From: JBBKXP01 sp038323615
Lineage (GTDB): Bacteria; Pseudomonadota; Alphaproteobacteria; Rhodobacterales; Rhodobacteraceae
Assembly: GCA_038323615.1 (NCBI GenBank)
Contig: JBBQHC010000035.1
Location: 1 to 22,633 of the forward strand
DNA length: 22,633 bases
Reading direction: 5' to 3'
Shown one piece after another: positions 13,871 through 21,676 of this stretch. The translations under genes and the position numbers were made by a program. The first letter of the stretch is position 1; each line of letters opens with the position of its first letter. The notes below the pieces were generated by a model. The model was not told the origin of the DNA and did no database searches. It worked only from the letters and a program-made list of their open reading frames with translations.

Positions 13871-15418
13871 ATGGAAAGCATTCGCTTTGCCGATTTCGTC
13901 TTTGACCGTCGAACGCGCCAGTTGACAAAGGCGTCGTCGGCGCTGCCGCTTGGTGCCCGCGCCTTCGATCTGCTGGATCTTCTGATCGCGCATCGCGACC
14001 GCGTGGTCGGCCGTGACGAGATCATGGCGGCGGTCTGGCCCGGCGCGGTGGTCGGCGAGAACAACCTGAATGTGCAGGTCGCCAACCTGCGCCGATGTCT
14101 TGGGCCCGAGGCCATCGTCACCGTGGCCGGGCGCGGATTGCGCTTTGGTCTTGAGGTCGCCCCGCCAGCGCCACCACTGGCCCTGCCGGACCGACCGTCG
14201 GTTGTCGTCTTGCCATTCACCGATCTTGGCGGCGATCCCGATCTGGCGTGGTTTGCGGACGGGTTCGTAGAGGACATCACGACCGAGCTGTCGCGGTTTC
14301 GCGATCTGTTCGTGGTCGCCCGCAACTCGGCCTTCGTTTATCGTCAGATGCCCCGCGACCTGCGCGTCATTTCGCGTGAATTGGGCGTTCGCTATGCCGT
14401 GGAAGGCAGCGTTCGGGCAACCGCAGACCGGGTCCGGGTGACAGCGCAGCTGATCGATGCGGCGACCGGCGGTCATGTCTGGGCCGATAATTTCGACCGC
14501 GATATAATCGGGCATTTCGACACCCAGGCGCAGGTGGCGCGGGCGATCGTGACCTGCCTTGCGCCGCAGATCGACCGGGCCGAGGTAGAGCGGTTCAAGA
14601 TCACGCCGCCCGAGAATCTGACCGCGCGGGGACTGGCGATGCAAGGTTGGGCGGCGATTTCGGCAGGCGAAATGGCCTATGATCGGGGCCCCCGCGACCG
14701 GGCTGCCGAGATTGCCCGGCAGGCCCTGGCACTGGACCCCGGCTCGGGTATGGCGTGGCGGGTGCTGGCCTGGGTGGCCTGGTGGAACGTCTATCATGCC
14801 ACAACCCCATCGGTGTCCAAGACCCTGACTGCCGGGATTGCTGCCGCTACGCAGGCGATCGCCGCAGATCTGACCGATCATCACGCCCGTCGGCTGCGCG
14901 CCCTTTTACATTTCATGAATCAGGATTCGGAAACTGGCCTGCTTGAGCTTCGGCAGGCGCATGAGATGAACCCCAATTGTGCCGTGACATTGGCATGGCT
15001 GGGACTCTACGAGGGTTTTCATGGTGACGCCGACAAAGGCGTTTCTTTGGCCGAGGCGGCGCTGCGGCGCAGCCCCCGCGACCCTGCACGCGCGTCACTT
15101 CTGGCGGCTTTGGGGTTCGCGCATTTTGCGGTCCGCAACTATGTGGCAGCGGCAGAGGCCGCCGAAGCTGCCTTGGCCGAAGCAGTCGGTAGCGCGACAC
15201 CGCTGATTCTTGCTGCAATCGCCAATGTGGGTGCGGGCCGGATCGACCGGGCCGCCGTCGCATTTTCACGGGTCGAGGCGATCGCGCCAACCCTTGTCTC
15301 GGCGCGGCTGGCGGGGCGCTGGCTGACCTCGAACGCGGATTACCTTGCCCGGGCGCACACGTTTTTTCGCATCGCGGCGGGTCTCGCCCCACCCGAGGCC
15401 GCCGATGCGCTTCGCTAA
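13871..15418 (+). CDS. Winged-helix (OmpR/CadC-type) TPR transcription regulator
   Basis: The 515-residue cytoplasmic protein has an OmpR/PhoB-type winged-helix DNA-binding domain at about 1-95: LGARAFDLLDLLIAHRDRVV, the recognition-helix area GENNLNVQVANLRRCL, and the wing VAGRGLRF. A proline-rich linker follows, then a TolB/FlgO-like alpha/beta domain (about 112-240) with VVVLPFTDLGGDPDLAWFADG and AVEGSVRATADRVRVTAQLI. The rest is a helical TPR region (about 250-510), with repeat-like text such as AAEIARQALALDPGSGMAWR and GVSLAEAALRRSPRDPARAS. No membrane helix or receiver domain is present, so the signal is probably sensed by the C-terminal part. It leads a same-strand cluster and may control it. 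The ATG at 13871 lacks a strong ribosome binding site. Confidence 0.88.
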   Translation: MESIRFADFVFDRRTRQLTKASSALPLGARAFDLLDLLIAHRDRVVGRDEIMAAVWPGAVVGENNLNVQVANLRRCLGPEAIVTVAGRGLRFGLEVAPPAPPLALPDRPSVVVLPFTDLGGDPDLAWFADGFVEDITTELSRFRDLFVVARNSAFVYRQMPRDLRVISRELGVRYAVEGSVRATADRVRVTAQLIDAATGGHVWADNFDRDIIGHFDTQAQVARAIVTCLAPQIDRAEVERFKITPPENLTARGLAMQGWAAISAGEMAYDRGPRDRAAEIARQALALDPGSGMAWRVLAWVAWWNVYHATTPSVSKTLTAGIAAATQAIAADLTDHHARRLRALLHFMNQDSETGLLELRQAHEMNPNCAVTLAWLGLYEGFHGDADKGVSLAEAALRRSPRDPARASLLAALGFAHFAVRNYVAAAEAAEAALAEAVGSATPLILAAIANVGAGRIDRAAVAFSRVEAIAPTLVSARLAGRWLTSNADYLARAHTFFRIAAGLAPPEAADALR

Positions 15419-15555
15419 AAAATTATGCGTTTGGCCGATCGGATTTAGATCTTTTTAGCCGCGCTTGTAGACGGACACCCGGCAGGTCGCGCAACGTGAT
15501 GACGGTCAGGGGCTGTGGTGATCCGCTTGACTCCTATGCACAGGAGGAGACGTCC

Positions 15556-15888
15556 ATGTCATATTATCTCTATCAGTTGAGTTATTCAAAAGAGGCGATC
15601 AAGGCGATGGTCGCCAACCCAAGCGACCGCGAAGCGGCTGCGCGCAAACTCATCGAGTCGCTTGGTGGCAAACTGCATCATCTGTTTTTTGCCTTTGGCA
15701 AATGGGATGTCATTTGCCTGATCGAAGGCCCGGACGATAAATTCATGTTGGCGGGGGCTGCGGCTGTCGCGTCGGCGGGCACGGTATCGGCGTCATCGAC
15801 AATCAGGCTGATGACGGCAGCGGATGCGATGGCGGCGATGAAATTGGCGGGCAAAGCGACTGGCAGCTACACCCCGCCGCAGGGCTAG
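15556..15888 (+). CDS. GYD domain protein
   Basis: The 110-residue product matches the GYD family of small alpha/beta ferredoxin-like proteins. It begins MSYYLYQLSYSKEAIKAMV, then RKLIESLGGKLHHLFFAFGK followed by WDVICLIEGPD, where the family usually has the G(Y/D)D-like turn, and ends with AMAAMKLAGKATGSY. Family members have no well-established activity; the fold suggests oligomeric small-molecule binding. AGGAGGA sits 8 bases before the ATG at 15556, one of the strongest ribosome binding sites in the window. It lies 137 bases after the regulator gene. Confidence 0.9.
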   Translation: MSYYLYQLSYSKEAIKAMVANPSDREAAARKLIESLGGKLHHLFFAFGKWDVICLIEGPDDKFMLAGAAAVASAGTVSASSTIRLMTAADAMAAMKLAGKATGSYTPPQG

Positions 15889-16113
15889 AACCGCCCGGCG
15901 CGGTGGTCGATGTCGGCGAACACGACTGTTCACCTTGCACCGGGTGCGATTTGCGAGGCCGAATTCTGCATCGGTGGGCCAGCACGGCGACCGCTTGGAC
16001 GAACTCCGGGCCGGCGCGGTGACTGACCGCTCCGCGTTCATCTGCCTGCGCGTTAATTTCAGTTGTGACGATTGGCAGGGCGATCATTTTTCAACCCCGG
16101 AAAGGGTTAGGAC
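15889..16113. other. 225-base spacer without clear gene
   Basis: No convincing gene is visible between the GYD and SnoaL-like genes. A short frame from an ATG at 15910 (about 38 codons) and another at 15935-16117 show no recognisable motif. GGAAAGGGTTAGGAC at the right end supplies the ribosome binding site for the gene at 16114. It could be a decayed gene; no homology was recognised. Confidence 0.4.
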
Positions 16114-16473
16114 ATGACCTTACGTGGCGAACTTCAGGCCGCGCTGGATGATATGGCACAGTTTTACATGGCCGGGGATGCCGTGGCCTGCGCGGCCCTG
16201 TTCACAACCGACGCGACGCTGCTTTCGCCTTATGCGCCACCCGCCCACGGTCGCGCCGAAATCGCGGCGCTGCACCGCGACTGGACCGAAGGGGCAACAG
16301 CCAAGACATTCGAGATTCTGGATTGTGGCGGCGGCGGCGAAACAGCCTGGGCGCTGGCGCGGTATTCCGAGGGCCAGATCACGGGCGAAGGAACCACGCT
16401 GGCGGTGTTCGAGCACAGAGAAAACACCGGGTGGCTGATCCGGGTTTGCAGCCTCAACAGCGTCGAGACATGA
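16114..16473 (+). CDS. SnoaL-like / NTF2-fold protein
   Basis: The 119-residue product has the NTF2-like pattern of SnoaL/DUF4440 proteins. A helical N-terminus MTLRGELQAALDDMAQFYMA is followed by GDAVACAALFTTDATLLSPY, APPAHGRAEIAALHRDW, and beta strands TAWALARYSEG and WLIRVCSLNSVE. These proteins form cone-shaped pockets that bind or isomerise small hydrophobic molecules, or have no catalytic role; the ligand is unknown. The length is normal. The ATG at 16114 follows AAAGGGTTAGGAC. It is part of the same-strand cluster behind the winged-helix regulator. Confidence 0.85.
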   Translation: MTLRGELQAALDDMAQFYMAGDAVACAALFTTDATLLSPYAPPAHGRAEIAALHRDWTEGATAKTFEILDCGGGGETAWALARYSEGQITGEGTTLAVFEHRENTGWLIRVCSLNSVET

Positions 16474-16533
16474 CCTCGCGCCCGGAACGGTCGAGCTGAC
16501 CAGATCGAGTCGACTACGAACAGGAGTGCAGGA

Positions 16534-16899
16534 ATGGAGGCGGCGTTTCTGGTTGCTGCGATGAAACCGCTATTGCCGGCTGCACCGCCCGATGCTTCCG
16601 GACCCTTTGCGTTGTCGAGCGAATCCACCTTGCGCGTCTTTGCCGTCGCAGGCGGTCTGATCCCGAACTACGCGATCGAGGTGGACACACCTTGGTTCTA
16701 CCGCGACGAGGCGACGGCCTTGCGGGGTTTCGGCTCGTCCGGTGTTGCAATCCGGGCCATCGAATATGTTGGCGACAACGCCTTTGCCGCCGCGATCCGC
16801 GCCGCCCTTGCCCCGTTCCGCCAGCCCGATGGCTCCTTCCGCATCGGTGCCCGCGCCCGCTGTATTTTCGCCACGCCCTCAAGAAAGGTAACCCGATGA
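16534..16899 (+). CDS. Stand-alone C-terminal piece of a SAM methyltransferase
   Basis: The 121-residue product resembles only the C-terminal third of class I SAM-dependent methyltransferases. It has PPDASGPFALSSESTLRVFA, then PWFYRDEATALRGFGSSGVA and AIRAALAPFRQPDGSFRIGA, ending RCIFA; the family ends in PYR..DGSYRL.N.FRYLVA. The glycine-rich SAM-binding motif and the whole Rossmann core are absent, and nothing resembling them lies just upstream. Yet it has its own ribosome binding site (ACAGGAGTGCAGGA before the ATG at 16534), and its TGA overlaps the next start by 4 bases. It is either a decayed gene whose 3' end survives, or a small protein reusing this domain. Confidence 0.65.
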   Translation: MEAAFLVAAMKPLLPAAPPDASGPFALSSESTLRVFAVAGGLIPNYAIEVDTPWFYRDEATALRGFGSSGVAIRAIEYVGDNAFAAAIRAALAPFRQPDGSFRIGARARCIFATPSRKVTR

Positions 16900-17318
16900 A
16901 CGACATCGAAAGGACCGTCCGCCAGTTCCACGAAAGCTGGGACATGCGCGACCCCGAACGCGGCGTTGCCGTCATTGCCAGAGACTGCCGGTTCGAGGAT
17001 GTCGCTCGCGGCGAGGCGCAGATCGGCCCCGACGGCTATCGCCACGACTATCACCGCTGGCGGGCGGCCTTTCCTGACGGCGAGGTCAAGGTCGTCAATG
17101 TCATCACCGGCAGTGACGGCTGGGCGGTGGTCGAATTCCTGAACCGCGGCACCCAGACAGGCCCTTTGCAGTCGGGCCTGGGGGATTTCCCGCCCTCGGG
17201 CCGCAAGATGGAGGTGCGCTATTGGTCGGTCATGCGCGTGGATGGCGGCAAGGTGGTCGAGGGCCGCGACTATTACGACAGCGCCAGCATTGCCCGCCAG
17301 CTTGGGCTGGTGGATTGA
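16896..17318 (+). CDS. SnoaL-like polyketide cyclase family protein
   Basis: This 140-residue NTF2-fold protein is of the SnoaL/ester cyclase type: ERTVRQFHESWDMRDPERGV near the start, GPDGYRHDYHRWRAAFPDGE in the middle, WAVVEFLNRGTQTGPL, and MEVRYWSVMRVDGGKVVEGR with DYYDSASIARQLGL at the end. This end block is characteristic of the subgroup. Ligand and reaction are unknown; relatives include aldol-type cyclases and non-catalytic binding proteins. The ATG at 16896 overlaps the previous stop (ATGA) and has AGAAAGG upstream. It is distinct in sequence from the SnoaL-like protein at 16114. Confidence 0.88.
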   Translation: MNDIERTVRQFHESWDMRDPERGVAVIARDCRFEDVARGEAQIGPDGYRHDYHRWRAAFPDGEVKVVNVITGSDGWAVVEFLNRGTQTGPLQSGLGDFPPSGRKMEVRYWSVMRVDGGKVVEGRDYYDSASIARQLGLVD

Positions 17319-17366
17319 CCGATTTTGACAGCCTTCGGGCAGGGTCATCTGAATAAGGAGACAGAC

Positions 17367-17504
17367 ATGCAAATTCCGGTTTTCATCGGCGCGATGCCGA
17401 CGCGCCAGGTGCCATGCTCCGAGCCCGACCGCGATCCGCGTTTGACCCTGCCCGGCAAGATCGCCACGGTTCGCCCAACGACACAAGGAGAACGCCATGT
17501 CTGA
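17367..17504 (+). CDS. Candidate 45-residue protein ahead of the methyltransferase
   Basis: A short frame begins at an ATG preceded by AATAAGGAGACAGAC, a strong ribosome binding site at good distance. It runs 45 codons to a TGA at 17502-17504, overlapping the methyltransferase start (17497) by 8 bases. It begins MQIPVFIGAMPTRQVP and has no recognisable domain. It may be a leader peptide that couples translation, a real small protein, or the surviving start of a lost gene. Coding status is uncertain. Confidence 0.4.
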   Translation: MQIPVFIGAMPTRQVPCSEPDRDPRLTLPGKIATVRPTTQGERHV

Positions 17505-18303
17505 TCCCTTCAGCGACGTCGATGCCGCCTCGCAAGACCTCATCGACATCATCGTCGCGGGCCTTGAAACCCGCGCGACGGACCCGAGCATGCTGCCGGT
17601 GATCGACGCTTACCTCGACGCGATAAGCGTGCCCGCAGGTGGCCAGATCGTCGACATCGGCGCGGGAACAGGCGGGGTGACGCGGCGGATCGCCGACCGG
17701 TTCGCGCAGGCTGTCGTTATCGGCATCGAGCCATCCGTCGCATTGACCGACAAGGCCAAGGCGCTGGCGGGCGACCGAACGAACCTGAGCTTTCGCACCG
17801 GCGACGGGAACGCTCTTGAGCTCGCCGACGGCGGCACCGATGTCGCGATCCTGCACACGGTGCTGTCGCACGTGACCGACCCCGGCCGCATTGTCGCCGA
17901 GGCGGCGCGCATCCTGCGCCCCGGTGCCACGCTGGTGATCTGCGACGCCGATTTCTCCAAGGCCGCGTTGGGGTCGGTTCCCGGCGATCCGCTCGGTGCC
18001 TGCGCAGAGGCCTTTGTGGCGGGATCGGTGACTGATGCCTGGCTGGCGGGCAAGCTAAAGCCCCTTGTGACCCACGCCGGGCTGACAGTGGAACATTTCA
18101 CCGTCGCCAACCGCGTCGTGACCGCAGGAATGGGCAACCTGGTCTGGGTGCGTATGTCGGCGGCGCGTCTGGTCAGCGAAGGCGTGATTGGCCAACCGCT
18201 CGCCGCCGCGCTGGAAGCCGAGTACCTGCGCCGTGCCGAGGCCGGGACGCTTTACGGCTTCCTTCCCTTCGTCACGATGATCGCCCGCAAGCCTGTGAAG
18301 TGA
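17497..18303 (+). CDS. Class I SAM-dependent methyltransferase
   Basis: The 268-residue product has a complete methyltransferase core: motif I IVDIGAGTGGVTRRIA (51-66), the acidic end of strand 2 VVIGIEPS, motif II-like LSFRTGDGNALELADGGTD, and VLSHVTDPGRIVAEAARILR with PGATLVICD as motif III. This is the Methyltransf_11/UbiE-like pattern of small-molecule methylation. The C-terminal third (FLPFVTMIARKP at the end) differs from the C-terminal piece encoded at 16534, so the two are not halves of one gene. ACAAGGAGAACGCC precedes the ATG at 17497. The substrate is unknown. It lies in the middle of the same-strand cluster. Confidence 0.9.
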   Translation: MSDPFSDVDAASQDLIDIIVAGLETRATDPSMLPVIDAYLDAISVPAGGQIVDIGAGTGGVTRRIADRFAQAVVIGIEPSVALTDKAKALAGDRTNLSFRTGDGNALELADGGTDVAILHTVLSHVTDPGRIVAEAARILRPGATLVICDADFSKAALGSVPGDPLGACAEAFVAGSVTDAWLAGKLKPLVTHAGLTVEHFTVANRVVTAGMGNLVWVRMSAARLVSEGVIGQPLAAALEAEYLRRAEAGTLYGFLPFVTMIARKPVK

Positions 18304-18358
18304 CCGACCCGTTACCGCACCCGCGAGACGCCAACACATGAACCCTTAGCGACCAAGA

Positions 18359-19132
18359 ATGCACAAAATGACCGACCCGGCCGACCCCTTTGCCCATCAC
18401 CCCGAGCTTCGGGACAGAATCGCCGATCCGGCGGGCTCGTTCTTTCGCGATTTCAGCGTCGATAAGGTGGAGAAGCTGTTTCCACAGCTCAAGGACGCGC
18501 TGGCTTGGGTGCATCCCGACGACACGCGCGAGGCCAGCCGCGCAAAGGCGCTGGCCGGTCATACCGGGGATCTGTGGATCTTCGCCTATGGCTCGCTGAT
18601 GTGGGATCCGGCGCTGAAATTCGCCGAGGTGCGCCGAGCCCGGGTTGCCGGCTATGCACGGCGCCTGATCCTGATGGATGTCAACGGCGGCCGTGGCACG
18701 CGCGAGGCGCCGGGCCTGATGGCAGCACTTGACCGGGGCGAAGCCTGCGACGGGCTGGTTTTTCGGATCGCCGCGAGCGACGTGGACACCGAGACCGAAC
18801 TCCTTTGGCGGCGCGAAGTGATCGGCCCCGGCTACACCCCGGCTTTCGTCACAGCCGAACTTGACGACGGGCCGGTTCAGGCGCTGGCGTTTCTGGCGGA
18901 CCATGCGACCACCGAAATCCGCGCCGATCTGACACGGGACGAGCAGGTTCGCTGCATCGCGCATGGCGTCGGATTTCTGGGTACCAGCCGCGAGTATCTG
19001 GTCAATATCGTCAGCCATTTCGCGGCGCTGGATATCCACGACGAGGATTGTGTCGCCCTGTTGCGCGCGGTCGACGACTATCTTGCATTGATCGACACCG
19101 TTACTGCAGACAGCACAAAGGCGACCCGATGA
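18359..19132 (+). CDS. chaC: ChaC-like gamma-glutamylcyclotransferase
   Basis: ChaC proteins cleave glutathione to 5-oxoproline and Cys-Gly in the cytoplasm. The 257-residue product has the nucleotide-like binding loop WIFAYGSLMWDP (73-84), GYARRLILMDVNGGRGTREA (98-117), PGLMAALDRGEACDGLVFRI, and the catalytic-glutamate region LLWRREVIGPGYTPAFV, with E153 the likely catalytic residue. An extra ~70 residues precede the core (DPAGSFFRDFSVDKVEKLFP). The ATG at 18359 is used; a second in-frame ATG at 18368 is equally possible, as neither has a strong ribosome binding site. The stop overlaps the dipeptidase start by 4 bases, so the two are probably translated together. The symbol denotes family membership. 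Confidence 0.88.
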   Translation: MHKMTDPADPFAHHPELRDRIADPAGSFFRDFSVDKVEKLFPQLKDALAWVHPDDTREASRAKALAGHTGDLWIFAYGSLMWDPALKFAEVRRARVAGYARRLILMDVNGGRGTREAPGLMAALDRGEACDGLVFRIAASDVDTETELLWRREVIGPGYTPAFVTAELDDGPVQALAFLADHATTEIRADLTRDEQVRCIAHGVGFLGTSREYLVNIVSHFAALDIHDEDCVALLRAVDDYLALIDTVTADSTKATR

Positions 19133-20211
19133 ACACGCCAAGATCCTTCTTCGACGGTCACAACGATTTCCTGCTGCGCCTGATGATGTCGCCCGCCCCG
19201 CGCGAGGAGACCTGGTTGGGCATCGGCGGCAAAGGCCACCTCGACCTCGCGCGGATGAAAGATGCGGGGTTCGCAGGCGGGCTGTTCGCGATCTTCGTGC
19301 CGCCGATGTCCAGCGGTCCGCCGCCCGATTTCAAGGCCCTGATGGCGCACCCACCCTACACATTGCCGATGCCGCCGGCGATGGACCACACCACCGCGCA
19401 GCCAATGGCGCTGACGATGGCGGGTCTGTTGCACTGGATGGAACGTGCCGCCCCGGATGACTTTAAGGTCTGCCGGTCGGTGCCCGACATCCGTGCCGCG
19501 ATGGTGGCGGGCGCGATTGCGGGCGTGCTGCACATGGAAGGGGCCGAGGCGATTGGGCCTGATTTGGACGCGCTTTACCTGTTCCACGAGATCGGCCTGC
19601 GCTCGCTTGGTCCGGTCTGGAGCCGCCCGACGATCTTTGGCCACGGCGTGCCAATGGCGTTTCCCGGTGGCCCGGATATCGGGCCGGGCCTGTCCGAAAA
19701 GGGCAAAGATCTGGTGCGCCTTTGCGACGCGCTGGGGATCATGATCGATCTGTCGCATCTGAACGAGGCCGGGTTCAACGATGTTGCCGCAGTGTCGACG
19801 GCGCCGTTGGTCGCCACCCATTCCAACGCCCATGCGCTGTGCGCCTCGCCGCGCAACCTGACCGACCGGCAGTTGCACATGATCCGCGAACGCGGCGGCA
19901 TGGTGGGGTTCAATTACGCGACCTTTTATCTGAACGCCGACGGCACCGCCGCGCCTGAGACCGGCTGGGACGTGATTCTGCGCCAACTCGATCACCTGAT
20001 CGCGGAACTCGGCGAGGATCACGTCGGACTGGGGTCCGATTTCGACGGTTGCGTTCTGCCCGACCTGATCGGCGACGTGACCGGCGTGCCCGCCCTGTTC
20101 CGCGCAATGGCCGCGCATGGCTACGACGACGCGATTTTGCAGAAGCTTGCACACGAAAATTGGCTGAACTGTCTGGATCGCTGTCTGAAACAGGGCGGCT
20201 CGGATCGATAG
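19129..20211 (+). CDS. Membrane/renal dipeptidase family (M19) peptidase
   Basis: The 360-residue product is an M19 metallodipeptidase with a TIM-barrel binuclear zinc site. Expected ligands are visible: the H-x-D pair H11/D13 in DGHNDFLLRL, the glutamate in VLHMEGAEA, the histidine in IDLSHLNEAGF, the histidine in VATHSNAHALCASPRNLTD, and the aspartate in GLGSDFDG. In GLRSLGPVWSRP a tryptophan stands where mammalian dipeptidase has a substrate-contacting histidine, a variant I associate with one bacterial subset. There is no signal peptide, so it should act in the cytoplasm. Its ATG overlaps the chaC stop (ATGA), which points to hydrolysis of the Cys-Gly made by ChaC, although other dipeptides are possible. 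Confidence 0.92.
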   Translation: MNTPRSFFDGHNDFLLRLMMSPAPREETWLGIGGKGHLDLARMKDAGFAGGLFAIFVPPMSSGPPPDFKALMAHPPYTLPMPPAMDHTTAQPMALTMAGLLHWMERAAPDDFKVCRSVPDIRAAMVAGAIAGVLHMEGAEAIGPDLDALYLFHEIGLRSLGPVWSRPTIFGHGVPMAFPGGPDIGPGLSEKGKDLVRLCDALGIMIDLSHLNEAGFNDVAAVSTAPLVATHSNAHALCASPRNLTDRQLHMIRERGGMVGFNYATFYLNADGTAAPETGWDVILRQLDHLIAELGEDHVGLGSDFDGCVLPDLIGDVTGVPALFRAMAAHGYDDAILQKLAHENWLNCLDRCLKQGGSDR

Positions 20212-20313
20212 GAAACCGCGTTCCGACGTGATTGACCGCCAAGCCGTGTATCTGGCAATTGCAGCTGCCCAAATTTACCAAAGGGAAAATTCAGGAGGAC
20301 GACGGCGCGATCC

Positions 20314-21552
20314 TCACCGCGCCAACGCCCCCGCCATTCCCGGTTCCGGAAAGCAGGTCGCGGCCTGCCCCGTCGCCTCTTGCCAGCGGCCGATCGACCG
20401 GCGGGTCTTGTACCCGGCCAGCCCGTCGGCGCCGCCGACATCGTGGCCCATCCCTTCCAACCCGCGCTGCATTGCCGCCACGTCAGACCGCAGGATGCCC
20501 ACGACTGCGCCCCAACGCCCGCTGAAATCGCTGACGCCATATTGAATGCGATCCCCGACATGGCCCACGAACAGGGCATAGAGGTCGGAAGTATTGTAAT
20601 CCTTCAGGACGTAGAAATTCGGCGTGACGATAAACGCCGGGCCATTGCGCCCGGCGGGCATCAGCAGGAATCCTTCCTGGCGCAACTCGGCATCGGGAAA
20701 CGCCCGCCCACCAACCCGCGCGATCCCCAAACCGACCCATTCGGCAATCCGCCGCCCCTGATCGGGGCCTTCCAGTGTGCAGGACACCGATGCGGGCACC
20801 GATACCTCGAACCCCCAGTCGCGCCCCGGCACCCAGCCGTGCCGCGCCAGATAGGTGGCAATCGAGGCGATTGTATCCACCTCTGACCCCCAGATATCGG
20901 CCCGCCCGTCGCCGTCGCCATCCGTCGCGTAGGCCAGGAAACTCGACGGCATGAACTGCGGCTGGCCCAGCGCGCCGGCCCAGGAACTGCGCATCGCGCG
21001 CGGCGATTGGTGCCCGGCTTGGGCGATTTGCAACGCGGCGATCAGCTCGTCAGTAAAATAGGCGGCCCGCGTACTCATGAACCCTTTTGTCCCCAAGACC
21101 TGAAAGGCGTCATAGGGGATGTCGGCGCGGCCATAGCCACTTTCGCGCCCCCAAATTGCCAAGACGATACGGCCCGGCACCCCGGTGGCCCGCTCGGCGG
21201 CGGCAAGGATCGCCGCATGACGGGTCGCCATTTGGCGCCCGACAGAGGTGGCGCTGTCAATGCCGCCACGACTGAAATAAGCGCCCGGATTGCCGAATTC
21301 GGCCTGCCGCTGCGGCTGTGGCTCCAGGGCCATGCCGGGCGGGACCAGATCCGGCAGATCCCAATTCAGCGACACCCCGTCAAAAGCCCCATCGAAGATG
21401 TCGCGTGACACGCCGGCCCCCTCGGCCCGTGGCCAGACGGTGGTGTCAAGCCAGCCACGAAACTGCGCCTCGACATCGGCGCGGGTCTGGGCCGCGACAG
21501 GGGCCGCCGCAAGGCAAAGCCACAGAAGGATAATGAGGCCACGAAGGGTCAC
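20314..21552 (-). CDS. Lytic murein transglycosylase, MltB type
   Basis: The 412-residue exported enzyme cleaves peptidoglycan glycan strands, forming 1,6-anhydro-muramic ends. A signal peptide (GLIILLWLCLAAAPVAA, about 5-21) ends before QTRAD with a typical AxA-like site and no lipobox cysteine, so it is probably periplasmic and soluble. The SLT_2 domain has catalytic E137 in IWGRESGYGRADIP, followed by FQVLGTKGFMSTRAAYFTDE and SSWAGALGQPQFMPSSFLAY. The C-terminal ~60 residues (LRSDVAAMQRGLEGMGHDVG, then ADGLAGYKTRRSIGRWQ) are a PG_binding_1 domain. It converges with the dipeptidase gene; 102 bases separate the stops. Its start at 21552 faces the pcs gene. Confidence 0.92.
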   Translation of the reverse strand: MTLRGLIILLWLCLAAAPVAAQTRADVEAQFRGWLDTTVWPRAEGAGVSRDIFDGAFDGVSLNWDLPDLVPPGMALEPQPQRQAEFGNPGAYFSRGGIDSATSVGRQMATRHAAILAAAERATGVPGRIVLAIWGRESGYGRADIPYDAFQVLGTKGFMSTRAAYFTDELIAALQIAQAGHQSPRAMRSSWAGALGQPQFMPSSFLAYATDGDGDGRADIWGSEVDTIASIATYLARHGWVPGRDWGFEVSVPASVSCTLEGPDQGRRIAEWVGLGIARVGGRAFPDAELRQEGFLLMPAGRNGPAFIVTPNFYVLKDYNTSDLYALFVGHVGDRIQYGVSDFSGRWGAVVGILRSDVAAMQRGLEGMGHDVGGADGLAGYKTRRSIGRWQEATGQAATCFPEPGMAGALAR

Positions 21553-21676
21553 TGAATGTCTCCTTAACGGATGCCGCGCGACCCTAGTGCGGGATACGGG
21601 CCGCAGACAAGGTGAGCGGTCGGGCGGTACTCGAATATGATTTGCGCGCCGGACGAAATTGCGACATGACAGCCCG

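Noticed and set aside
13799..14884. 361-codon minus-strand frame
   Set aside because: Antisense shadow of the winged-helix/TPR regulator, with no recognisable domain.
16698..17591. 297-codon minus-strand frame
   Set aside because: It spans four plus-strand genes with good starts and motifs and has no motif of its own.
16534..18303. Idea that the 16534 and 17497 genes are two halves of one split methyltransferase
   Set aside because: The 17497 gene has its own complete core and a different C-terminus, and the order is wrong (C-terminal piece first).
19078..20154. 358-codon minus-strand frame
   Set aside because: Antisense to the M19 dipeptidase; Arg/His/Gln-rich shadow composition.
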